From the IMG/VR virus record IMGVR_UViG_3300042566_000137, positions 1 through 40,901 of that record: DNA of 40,901 bases; one strand, 5' to 3'. The position numbers were made by a program, and so were the translations under genes. The notes under the pieces were generated by a model. The model was not told the origin of the DNA. It was given only the letters and a program-made list of their open reading frames with translations, and made no database searches. Shown piece after piece: positions 8,301-14,122 of this stretch (the stretch's first letter is position 1; the number at the start of each line of letters is the position of its first letter). Origin of the DNA: a virus.

Positions 8301-9554
8301 TTAATAGCCAGCAATAAAATCAATTGGTTCATAGTCATCTTCACCGTCATCCATGAAGTAGGTAGTTACAGCGAGTTGATCAACGTAGCTTAAAGCATCG
8401 ATCAAGTCATCGTGTACTTGGTTGGTAGGGAACATCAAGAGCTGATCTACGAACTCTTTCCAGTCCTCATCCTCATTCAGGATTACCTTACCGTGTTCAA
8501 AGCGTCCCTGCAATGCCCAGACGATACGCTCTGTTTTATTCTTACCACCGTGCGTTAAGTCTTGAATGGTAGCGTAGGTGTTGTTAGACCTCATCAGATC
8601 GCTTAGATAGGGCAACACAGCGTTTCTAACTGTGCCTCGCTCCATTCCTACACCGATAGGTTGAAACTCCTTGATGTTCTTTAAAATCCTTGCAGCGCAG
8701 TCCTTTACATCCCACCTGCCATGCTCAATCTTTTTTACAAACCAAACACCATCATCTGTGACCTTAACCACAGCAATTGCAGACTCATCTAACTTCTTCT
8801 TACGAGACTCTGAATAGTTGGTATTAGTGAATCCCGCTAAGTCGATTGCCAGGTAGTATACCCCATCGCTTGGTTCTTCACCATACTCAATCCATTGTTC
8901 TTTGAATAAGTCTGTTCCTGCATTATCGAAAGAAGCTTCATACTCTTGCTTGAATGAGAAGCTACTTAATGTCTTTCTTGCACCCTCGATCTCTTTAGGA
9001 TCAATCAGTGGGTTATCTTTAGTAGTGAAGTGCCAAGACTTCCACTCTTCATCTTCATCTGTAAGACCAAGGTTGTACATATCGTAGAACCAGTTCCTAC
9101 CCTTTGGAGTTCCAATGAACAGAGCAGAACCCTTCTTATCTGAAAGAGAAGCTCTTAAGACCTTCTCCCAAGTATCTGGTTTTATGTCAGCTACCTCGTC
9201 TAATACTAGGTATGTTAAGCTGACCCCTCGAAGGGTATCTGGTCTATCAGCACCTCGAACATATATCTTAGCACCATTAATCAAAGTGATATCCATATTA
9301 TTAACATGGCTACTCTGAATCACTTCTCTTCCTAAATCCATCAGGACATCCCAGATAATCTGTCTAGCTTGTCCTTGAGTAGGAGCAACATACATTACAG
9401 CAGAACCTTGCGGGCAACGTAGTCCCTCTACTAATAATGCTACAGCAGATAATCTTGATTTACCACATCGTCGTCCAGCAACAATAACTTTAAACCTGGT
9501 CTTATCTTGGAATACTTCTTTCTGCCAAGGTAGTAACTCGAAACTGAGGTTCAT
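8301..9554 (-). CDS. Terminase large subunit
   Basis: The DNA-packaging motor ATPase and nuclease, 417 residues. Visible motifs are the Walker A region AGRRCGKSR at about residues 26-34, the Walker B LTYLVLDE with D119/E120, the coupling motif GTPKG near 148-152, and the RuvC-like nuclease start YLAIDLAG with D238, followed by HDDLIDALSYV near the C-terminus supplying further acidic ligands. It overlaps the preceding gene by 4 bases (ATGA). The order with portal, scaffold and coat is the usual one. Confidence 0.95.
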   Translation of the reverse strand: MNLSFELLPWQKEVFQDKTRFKVIVAGRRCGKSRLSAVALLVEGLRCPQGSAVMYVAPTQGQARQIIWDVLMDLGREVIQSSHVNNMDITLINGAKIYVRGADRPDTLRGVSLTYLVLDEVADIKPDTWEKVLRASLSDKKGSALFIGTPKGRNWFYDMYNLGLTDEDEEWKSWHFTTKDNPLIDPKEIEGARKTLSSFSFKQEYEASFDNAGTDLFKEQWIEYGEEPSDGVYYLAIDLAGFTNTNYSESRKKKLDESAIAVVKVTDDGVWFVKKIEHGRWDVKDCAARILKNIKEFQPIGVGMERGTVRNAVLPYLSDLMRSNNTYATIQDLTHGGKNKTERIVWALQGRFEHGKVILNEDEDWKEFVDQLLMFPTNQVHDDLIDALSYVDQLAVTTYFMDDGEDDYEPIDFIAGY

Positions 9555-10018
9555 TTATATGAATCCTCTTCATTATCTACCTCTTGATAATCTACAATCT
9601 CAGCTTCGCAGTAACCTGATTCTGTTACTGCATCAATCTCTTCTATTGCTTCTACTTTAGTTTCACCTAATCCAGTAATATTAATAGTTACTGCATTACG
9701 TTGTCCTTTAGCATCTTTCTCAAATAATGATGTGGGTAGTAATCTATCCATACACATCTTGAGGCAAGCTACTTGATCTTTATCGTCATCATCTAAAGCC
9801 TTACGGAGTACAGTATCAATTACTTTCGTACCACTCGTTGATAATAATCTAGCTTTAAACTCTTGGATTCGTCCTGCGTCACCTAATGGTCTGCCTACCT
9901 TACCTGGTCTCTTCTTGCTCTGCACAAGCGACTTAGGAGGACGACCTCTCCTACGAGCAGGTGCTGGTTCTAAGACATCCACCTTAATAGGAGACAAATC
10001 CTTTAAATCTTGAGACAT
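9551..10018 (-). CDS. Putative terminase small subunit
   Basis: A 155-residue protein upstream of, and overlapping, the large terminase gene; this position suggests DNA recognition for packaging. The N-terminal third is very basic with two AT-hook-like motifs (RRRGRPPK and VGRPLG); the middle is helical (IQEFKARLLSTSGTKVIDTVLRKALDDDDKDQVACLKMCMDRLL) and the C-terminus acidic. ATG 10018 is chosen because AAAGGAT precedes it, although an in-frame TTG exists 30 bases upstream. I do not see a classic helix-turn-helix, so the call rests mainly on context. Confidence 0.65.
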   Translation of the reverse strand: MSQDLKDLSPIKVDVLEPAPARRRGRPPKSLVQSKKRPGKVGRPLGDAGRIQEFKARLLSTSGTKVIDTVLRKALDDDDKDQVACLKMCMDRLLPTSLFEKDAKGQRNAVTINITGLGETKVEAIEEIDAVTESGYCEAEIVDYQEVDNEEDSYK

Positions 10019-10077
10019 ATATCCTTTACCTGCTAACGCAGAGAACAATTAATAAATGAATTTCTACTAATTAGTTT

Positions 10078-10096
10078 ACTAAGTAGTCTTAAGTAG
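10078..10096. repeat. 19-bp repeat shared with the primase leader
   Basis: ACTAAGTAGTCTTAAGTAG occurs here and again, exactly and in the same orientation, at 14123-14141. Here it lies in the untranslated leader of the terminase transcript; there it lies in the leader of the primase-helicase transcript. It may bind a regulator; that is inference. Confidence 0.8.
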
Positions 10097-10153
10097 TTTT
10101 GGTTCTTTTTGTTTTTTACCTAGTTTGCTCTTAGTCTTCTTCTTAGTACAACT

Positions 10154-10182
10154 ATTATACCACAACTTCTTAGATTTGTCAA
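10154..10182 (-). promoter_or_regulatory. Sigma70-type promoter, extended -10 (terminase/late operon)
   Basis: On the - strand TTGACA (10177-10182), a 17-bp spacer and TATAAT (10154-10159), preceded by TTGTGG. AATAAAGC lies directly upstream of the -35 box. Transcription would start near 10147 and leave a leader of about 130 bases before the terminase start at 10018. It is the main candidate for the late structural promoter. Confidence 0.9.
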
Positions 10183-10195
10183 GCTTTATTTTACT

Positions 10196-10322
10196 TAGTT
10201 CCCTACGGAGCACGTCTTAGGGGTATAGGGAAGCTGAGTTATGAACCCCTCTATAGGGAGACTATGCGGGTCTGGTGAGCAGAGCTAGAGCGTATTCCGC
10301 AGCTATGACTCTGTCCCCTTTT
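10196..10322. other. GC-rich structured island in the divergent control region
   Basis: This stretch is clearly richer in G and C than its AT-rich flanks. It holds a hairpin AGGGGT (10219-10224) / ACCCCT (10245-10250), a second dyad TGCGG (10265-10269) / CCGCA (10297-10301), and then CCCCTTTTATCTTCCTTTT, which could end a short + strand RNA. The 11-mer CTATAGGGAGA at 10251-10261 matches the initiation end of the T7 promoter. No reading frame is supported. Candidates are a small RNA, a packaging site beside the terminase genes, or a replication origin. Confidence 0.5.
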
Positions 10323-10516
10323 ATCTTCCTTTTAAATATAGACATCAGTAGTTAACATCTCTTAAGATAACTCATTGATTACATTGAACATATTGTCTAC
10401 TTAGCTACTGCCTAATTATTAAGCAATTATTGCCTATTTTTTAAGCAGTTGAATTCTACTTTTTAGGTGTTTCAGAGCCTGAGTCAGAAATCAGAACAGC
10501 TACTGACCCCTCCCCC

Positions 10517-10649
10517 ATAGTCAAAAACTATCAAGATTAAAAAGTCAATAGATTTTAGCTATTACTAGGTCATTTTATGAGCTTGCGATAGTTTAAAGCT
10601 ATCACTAACCAGGTCTTGATAGTTAAAAGCTATGATAGAGAAAAACTAT
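10517..10649. repeat. Five palindromic ATAG-N7-CTAT elements
   Basis: Copies start at 10517, 10548, 10588, 10619 and 10635. All have exactly seven AT-rich bases between the arms (TCAAAAA, ATTTTAG, TTTAAAG, TTAAAAG, AGAAAAA). Start-to-start distances are 31, 40, 31 and 16 bp, near 3, 4, 3 and 1.5 helical turns. The region has no supported gene. An operator array or replication-origin iterons are the likely readings. Confidence 0.85.
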
Positions 10650-10680
10650 TGAGTACTAGATATCGATAGAAATAATTGTA

Positions 10681-10709
10681 TTGACAGAAATGAATAAGGA
10701 TGGTAGAGA
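10681..10709 (+). promoter_or_regulatory. Possible weak + strand promoter
   Basis: TTGACA (10681-10686) is followed after 17 bp by TAGAGA (10704-10709), preceded by TGG as in the phage's extended -10 promoters. The -10 box matches only 3 of 6 positions. It lies just past the ATAG-N7-CTAT array, which makes it a possible regulated early promoter. Confidence 0.3.
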
Positions 10710-10928
10710 CACTCTGAAGCACTCTAGACACTAACCAGCATACACAAGTAAACATCCACTAACCTATAAACTAACCAGCAATTGCCTATAAATTAAGCAA
10801 TACTGTTTAAAACGATTTTAAGGGCATTTATAGCCGTTTTAGTCTAATCTGATACCTTACTATCAACTGCTATACGATCTCGATTTATTAGGGTAAACCC
10901 TTAAGGGAAAACACCTATAAAATAATTG

Positions 10929-10957
10929 TTGACAATTGGAATAAATAGGCATATAGT
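10929..10957 (+). promoter_or_regulatory. Early + strand promoter
   Basis: TTGACA (10929-10934), a 17-bp spacer and TATAGT (10952-10957), with an AT-rich stretch upstream that could act as an UP element. Transcription would begin near 10964, about 38 bases before the first + strand gene at 11002. This is the best candidate for the early promoter. Confidence 0.88.
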
Positions 10958-11001
10958 TATTACATGCAGTAAAATTTAAACACTAAATAGGAATAGATAA
11001 A

Positions 11002-11151
11002 ATGAATAAATTACTAGTAGCATTTAAAACAGCACCAACAGAAGCCAATAGAATTAAATTACAAAAGTATATTAGTAAACATATGATGGCTATATGTTGC
11101 GCTCCACTAGAAGATCAACAGTATTTAAAAGCAAACGGATTTAATATTTAA
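11002..11151 (+). CDS. Small early protein (49 aa)
   Basis: The first gene after the early promoter. It begins MNKLLVAFKTAPTEANRIKLQKYI, is helical and basic, and ends LKANGFNI. AGGA precedes the ATG by about 10 bases. I do not recognise a family with confidence. The position is where phages of this type place host-takeover or anti-defence micro-proteins; no function can be assigned from the sequence. Confidence 0.7.
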   Translation: MNKLLVAFKTAPTEANRIKLQKYISKHMMAICCAPLEDQQYLKANGFNI

Positions 11152-11159
11152 TAAGGGTT

Positions 11160-11192
11160 TATCCTAATAGACTGAATAGGTTTATTAGGATA
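11160..11192. promoter_or_regulatory. Perfect 10-bp inverted repeat between early genes
   Basis: TATCCTAATA (11160-11169) and TATTAGGATA (11183-11192) are exact inverted copies separated by 13 bases. The stem is AT-rich and no U-tract follows directly, so it is not a typical terminator. It may be an operator or an RNA processing or stability hairpin between the first and second early genes. Confidence 0.6.
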
Positions 11193-11228
11193 TACTGATT
11201 ACAGTAAACAATTTATAAGGGGTTTAAA

Positions 11229-11411
11229 ATGACTAGATTAGGAAGACCACTAAGCAATAAAAACCAAAAAATTCTAAACTATAAGAGTGCTATTATTGAT
11301 TGTGACTACACAATAGCAAGATTATTAAAAGATGGTAAACTAGATCAAATTAAACACGTAGAACAGTATAAGCAAGATTTATTAAAACTAATTGAAAAAC
11401 AAGGGGTTTAA
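11229..11411 (+). CDS. Small basic early protein (60 aa)
   Basis: The protein begins MTRLGRPLSNKNQKILNYKS and continues in a long Lys/Asp/Glu-rich helix (IDCDYTIARLLKDGKLDQIKHVEQYKQDLLKLI). The start TRLGRPLSNKN resembles an AT-hook-like basic end, so DNA contact is possible. AAGGGG lies 5 bases before the ATG. It belongs to a run of very AT-rich micro-genes. Confidence 0.7.
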   Translation: MTRLGRPLSNKNQKILNYKSAIIDCDYTIARLLKDGKLDQIKHVEQYKQDLLKLIEKQGV

Positions 11412-11412
11412 A

Positions 11413-11493
11413 ATGATACAATTATTACAGGGTTTTATACTAGGTTTATTGTGCTTCACTATTCCACTATTTATTTATATCGGAGGGTTTTAA
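11413..11493 (+). CDS. Single-span membrane micro-protein (26 aa)
   Basis: ATG 11413 opens a 26-residue frame consisting almost wholly of one hydrophobic helix (FILGLLCFTIPLFIYIGGF). The ribosome binding site AAGGGG lies 7 bases upstream, at the end of the previous gene, and the next gene starts one base after its stop. Tight packing and a good ribosome binding site favour a real gene despite the size. The function is unknown; it probably sits in the inner membrane. Confidence 0.55.
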   Translation: MIQLLQGFILGLLCFTIPLFIYIGGF

Positions 11494-11494
11494 T

Positions 11495-11626
11495 ATGTTA
11501 GTATATATTTTATTCAATAAGTTAAATGATGTTTATGGGGTTTTTGGTATAGAATCAGAAGCAGTTGCACATGCAAAAAAGTATAATCTAAAAGACTGGT
11601 ATATTTTAACAAGGGAGTATATTTAA
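11495..11626 (+). CDS. Small early protein (43 aa)
   Basis: A 43-residue frame, MLVYILFNKLNDVYGVFGIE..., ending DWYILTREYI. GGAGGG lies 10 bases upstream. The pattern of a short beta strand, then VFGIESEAVAHAKKY, then a tail with WYI resembles the small phage proteins that report or display a numeric or sequence token (a common but uncharacterised fold). The assignment is hypothetical. Confidence 0.6.
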   Translation: MLVYILFNKLNDVYGVFGIESEAVAHAKKYNLKDWYILTREYI

Positions 11627-12268
11627 ATGATCAAGTTAAGTAAAACAAGTAAACTCGACGGCATTATGTCATGGTCTCTACAGGCAATTGATACATGCCC
11701 AGGCAGTAGTGATGGTAATGGCGGGTTAGTACCAGCATGCCAGGGATGTTATGCCACTACAGGGAATTATAGGTTTGCCAATGTAAAGAAGCCCAGGGAA
11801 TTTAATCGTGATGACTGGAAGCGGGATTCATGGGTTATGGATATGATCCAGGCTCTAGAGAATTCCAGATACTTTAGATGGTTTGATAGTGGTGATATGT
11901 ATGATCTAAAACTAGCGGAGAAAATCCGTAAGGTAATGTTACATACACCATGGGTTAGTCACTGGTTACCAACTAGAATGCATAAATTCCCTAAATTTAA
12001 AAGGGTTATTAGTGAGATGGAATTATTGTCTAATGTAGTAGTGCGCTACTCTAGCGATAGTGTTAATGGTGAAATCATTCCAGGGCAAACCACTAGCACC
12101 ATATTCAGTGGTACAGTACCAGCTGGTGCAGTAGAGTGCCAAGCTTACCAGCATGAAGGCAAGTGCAATGGATGCAGGGCTTGCTATTCTAAAGACGTGC
12201 CAGTCATTGCGTATAAAGCGCATGGGGTTAAGATGGCTAAAGTAATCAAGATTCAATCAATCAAATAA
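11627..12268 (+). CDS. Cys-rich GP88-like phage protein (213 aa)
   Basis: The protein contains WSLQAIDTCPGSSDGNG, then PACQGCYATTGNYRF, and a C-terminal cluster VECQAYQHEGKCNGCRACYSKDVPVIAYKAHG. This layout, a TCPG motif followed by CxxCYA and a late Cys cluster, resembles the phage GP88 (gene product 88) family of unknown function. The spacing of Cys residues suggests a metal or iron-sulphur site. A strong ribosome binding site (AAGGGAG) precedes ATG 11627. It is the first sizeable early gene, so a role in remodelling host metabolism or defence is conceivable, but that is inference. Confidence 0.65.
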   Translation: MIKLSKTSKLDGIMSWSLQAIDTCPGSSDGNGGLVPACQGCYATTGNYRFANVKKPREFNRDDWKRDSWVMDMIQALENSRYFRWFDSGDMYDLKLAEKIRKVMLHTPWVSHWLPTRMHKFPKFKRVISEMELLSNVVVRYSSDSVNGEIIPGQTTSTIFSGTVPAGAVECQAYQHEGKCNGCRACYSKDVPVIAYKAHGVKMAKVIKIQSIK

Positions 12269-12282
12269 TTGGAGGGTTTACA

Positions 12283-12588
12283 ATGAAGCGAATGACATTA
12301 GATTATTATCAAGATCCAGGGCATGGATGGGTCAAAATTGGATTACAAACCCTGGTTGATCTAGGGATACATGATAAGATTAGTAGCTATTCATATGTAC
12401 GATTAAACCATGCATATCTAGAAGAAGATTGTGATCTAGGGTTATTGTTTAAGGTATGTGACGCTAAGGGTATCAAGATATCGCTAAGGGATCATCATAC
12501 TAATAAACAATCTAAGATTAGATCATATCAAAATTATAAACAATATAATTCAGATCATAATGCATTACTTAACCTATGGAATACTTAA
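12283..12588 (+). CDS. Conserved hypothetical protein with YYQDPGHGW motif (101 aa)
   Basis: It begins MKRMTLDYYQDPGHGWVKIGLQ; this YYQDPGHGW opening recurs in small phage and bacterial proteins without known function. The remainder is mixed alpha/beta with a basic C-terminal part (DHHTNKQSKIRSYQNYKQY). GGAGGG precedes the ATG. Its stop codon lies inside a 16-bp tandem repeat that also contains the next gene's start. Confidence 0.7.
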   Translation: MKRMTLDYYQDPGHGWVKIGLQTLVDLGIHDKISSYSYVRLNHAYLEEDCDLGLLFKVCDAKGIKISLRDHHTNKQSKIRSYQNYKQYNSDHNALLNLWNT

Positions 12589-12599
12589 CCTATGGAATA
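12568..12599 (+). repeat. Tandem 16-bp duplication across a stop/start junction
   Basis: CTTAACCTATGGAATA occurs twice head to tail (12568-12583 and 12584-12599). The second copy supplies the stop region of the 12283 gene and ATG 12592 of the next gene; the first copy contains an equivalent ATG in another frame that soon meets a stop. It looks like a recent slippage or duplication at the gene junction. Confidence 0.9.
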
Positions 12600-12984
12600 C
12601 GTTAAACAATTGGCAGATATAACCCTAAGCGATCGTAATAATTGTGCTCTTAATGCTATGAGTATCGTTTTAAATAAACCCTATTACGAGGTTTATAGGA
12701 CGTTTTTAGATCATGGCAGGATAACGGGTAAGGGATCGAGCGTACGCATGATAACGACGGCTCTAAACGTGCTTAAACAGGGTTCACCAGAGAAGGCGAT
12801 AAACAATTGGCAGATGCCCGTAAAAATCAAGATGACATTGTCTAATTTTGCTAAGCAATACCCGAAGGGTAAGTACTACGTTATTAAATCACGTCATGCG
12901 CTTGCATTGATTGATGGGGTATGGTATGATAACCAAATCCCTAATCCCAGGGCATACGTAAAATACTTTTTCAAAGTGGATTAA
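12592..12984 (+). CDS. Papain-like / C39-like cysteine protease candidate (130 aa)
   Basis: The N-terminal motif DRNNCALNAMSIVLNKPYYEVY looks like a papain-fold active-site helix with C18 as nucleophile. Near the C-terminus YYVIKSRHALALIDGVWYDN gives a candidate H102 on a beta strand, followed by D109 or D113/N114. The order Cys, His, Asp/Asn and the short length fit bacteriocin-type C39 or related transglutaminase-fold enzymes. No ribosome binding site is visible, so it is probably translated by coupling to the preceding gene, whose stop is 3 bases away. The target is unknown. The catalytic assignment comes from motif inspection only. Confidence 0.5.
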   Translation: MEYVKQLADITLSDRNNCALNAMSIVLNKPYYEVYRTFLDHGRITGKGSSVRMITTALNVLKQGSPEKAINNWQMPVKIKMTLSNFAKQYPKGKYYVIKSRHALALIDGVWYDNQIPNPRAYVKYFFKVD

Positions 12985-12995
12985 ACGGAGGATAT

Positions 12996-13202
12996 ATGGA
13001 CGTAATCGATTTGGACGTAGTAGATTTAAGCAGCTTGCAGATTGAGGGCATTTATATGGATGATTACCCTGATTTTTGCGATGCATATTTTAGCGAAGGT
13101 AAACGGTTAGACGGTACGAAATTATCAGATGATGAGCTAGAGCGGCTTACGGATGATTTCCCCGATATGGTACATGAGATGGCACTCAATACAATCTATT
13201 GA
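12996..13202 (+). CDS. Small acidic protein (68 aa)
   Basis: Very rich in Asp and Glu (MDVIDLDVVDLSSLQIEGIYMDDYPDFCDAYF...), ending HEMALNTIY. CGGAGGA precedes the ATG. Strongly acidic early phage proteins sometimes mimic DNA, but here the charge is clustered in short stretches and no such role can be shown. Small proteins of this kind recur in related phage early regions. Confidence 0.65.
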   Translation: MDVIDLDVVDLSSLQIEGIYMDDYPDFCDAYFSEGKRLDGTKLSDDELERLTDDFPDMVHEMALNTIY

Positions 13203-13218
13203 TTAAACGGAGGATACA

Positions 13219-13392
13219 ATGAAGGAATGGAATTTTTATGTAGATGGTAAAGGGTTTAATACTTACCAGGAGGCACGTACGTATGCGGATGAGATCCTGA
13301 TTACGGAGAACAAGTATAGGTGCGTATTCACTAAGGATGAGATGGATTCAGTCAATGCATTTATCCAACAAGCGAAGGAGTATAAAGAATGA
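13219..13392 (+). CDS. Small hypothetical protein (57 aa)
   Basis: The frame starts MKEWNFYVDGKGFNTYQEAR after CGGAGGA and ends KEYKE. It reads as a short beta strand pair followed by helices (QEARTYADEILIT, DEMDSVNAFIQQA). The stop overlaps the next ATG (ATGA at 13389). I do not recognise a family. Confidence 0.65.
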   Translation: MKEWNFYVDGKGFNTYQEARTYADEILITENKYRCVFTKDEMDSVNAFIQQAKEYKE

Positions 13393-13601
13393 GTTACTTA
13401 CATAAGGCATTAGCGGGTAAAGCGGAAGCGAACAGGGTAGGCGGTAACAAGCTGCAATGCGGGGCTGTAGAGGCACAAGATCCCTGGGCAATGGCTAAGT
13501 ATCAAGAGCACGTCTCGGAGGCAGCATGGATCACTCAGGAGGCTAGGAAGAGGGGTATCACTGCTAACCAGTTTATTGCAGGAGACTACGTCGATGAGTG
13601 A
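13389..13601 (+). CDS. Small hypothetical protein (70 aa)
   Basis: The protein starts MSYLHKALAGKAEANRVGGNKL and ends NQFIAGDYVDE. It is mainly helical with a middle rich in Ala, Glu and Gln (AMAKYQEHVSEAAWITQEARKRG). It is joined to the upstream gene by ATGA, and its last codons overlap the 31-residue membrane gene. No family is recognised. Confidence 0.65.
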   Translation: MSYLHKALAGKAEANRVGGNKLQCGAVEAQDPWAMAKYQEHVSEAAWITQEARKRGITANQFIAGDYVDE

Positions 13602-13689
13602 GGATAAATTTATTAAGTATCTATTGACAATCACTGCAATATACTTTACAATACATGTGTACATTGCTATAGCCAGGGGGACGATATGA
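13594..13689 (+). CDS. Single-span membrane micro-protein (31 aa)
   Basis: ATG 13594 overlaps the end of the previous gene; the stop overlaps ATG 13686 of the next. The product MSEDKFIKY then LLTITAIYFTIHVYIAIA is a short cytoplasmic tail plus one hydrophobic helix. GGAG lies upstream (13581-13584). The same DNA carries a promoter (13624-13652), so part of the conservation pressure may come from that. Probably real, but the size makes it uncertain. Confidence 0.45.
   Translation: MSEDKFIKYLLTITAIYFTIHVYIAIARGTI
13624..13652 (+). promoter_or_regulatory. Internal + strand promoter
   Basis: TTGACA (13624-13629), a 17-bp spacer and TACAAT (13647-13652). Transcription would start near 13659, with AGGGGG and ATG 13686 shortly downstream. 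It lies inside the 31-residue membrane frame. Confidence 0.75.
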
Positions 13690-13874
13690 AGTTATATAAG
13701 ATATTAGAAACAGACGGTAGTGTTATCAGGATCTTTAGTTATAAGGAGGAGGCAGAGCGGTTTATGTCTCTAGACAGATCACTACGGATAGAAACAATTA
13801 AAGTATTTAAGAAGAAGTTAACAGACAATCGATTCATTAAAGCGTATACAGTACTAGGAGATTCCATATTATGA
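13686..13874 (+). CDS. Small hypothetical protein (62 aa)
   Basis: The product begins MKLYKILETDGSVIRIFSYKEEAERFM and ends YTVLGDSIL. It alternates beta strands and basic helices (KVFKKKLTDNRF). AGGGGG lies 5 bases before the ATG, and the internal promoter at 13624 could drive it directly. It joins the next gene by ATGA. The function is unknown. Confidence 0.65.
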   Translation: MKLYKILETDGSVIRIFSYKEEAERFMSLDRSLRIETIKVFKKKLTDNRFIKAYTVLGDSIL

Positions 13875-14074
13875 GATGCCAATGTTGTGATAAAAACCTA
13901 AATGACTATGAGTCTACCCGTAAGAGTGTGTCAACTGGTGAGTACTTAGACATGTGTAACAAGTGTTATTCCACCATTAGTGATGACTTACTTAGTGAGG
14001 TACGATATGACTTATACGACGGAAACGAAGAAGACGAATACGACGAAGGAGACTACGATGAAGAATACAATTAA
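13871..14074 (+). CDS. Small zinc-binding protein with acidic tail (67 aa)
   Basis: The start MRCQCCDKNLNDYES and the later YLDMCNKCYSTISDDL provide two CxxC-type knuckles (C3/C6 and C29/C32), a zinc ribbon or treble-clef layout. The last 20 residues are almost only Asp, Glu, Tyr, Gly and Asn. Such proteins are frequent in phage early regions and may bind nucleic acid or host proteins; that is inference. Confidence 0.7.
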   Translation: MRCQCCDKNLNDYESTRKSVSTGEYLDMCNKCYSTISDDLLSEVRYDLYDGNEEDEYDEGDYDEEYN

Positions 14075-14079
14075 AAAGA

Positions 14080-14108
14080 TTGACAAGGAGATAAGTCTAT
14101 GGTATACT
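14080..14108 (+). promoter_or_regulatory. Promoter for the primase-helicase operon
   Basis: TTGACA (14080-14085), a 17-bp spacer and TATACT (14103-14108), with TGG directly before the -10 box. Transcription would start near 14115. The leader then contains the 19-bp repeat at 14123-14141 before the first gene at 14203. Confidence 0.85.
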
Positions 14109-14122
14109 ATCTATAGAGTTAT

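Larger units (their letters stand above)
10409..10799. repeat. Three TGCCTA-N4-TTAAGCA elements (17 bp)
   Basis: Copies lie at 10409-10425, 10431-10447 and 10783-10799, with spacers ATTA, TTTT and TAAA. Each is an imperfect dyad. The first two start 22 bp apart. A degenerate fourth copy (AACCTATAAACTAACCA, 10761-10777) starts 22 bp before the third. The paired spacing of about two helical turns suggests protein binding sites. Confidence 0.8.

Noticed and set aside
10239-10261. A functional T7 RNA polymerase promoter
   Set aside because: Only the initiation half matches; the specificity half differs at most positions and no phage RNA polymerase gene is visible. It is kept only as a curiosity in the island.
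10200-10320. A tRNA gene in the GC-rich island
   Set aside because: I could not fold a cloverleaf with a conventional T-loop (GTTCRA) or anticodon arm; only two simple hairpins are evident.
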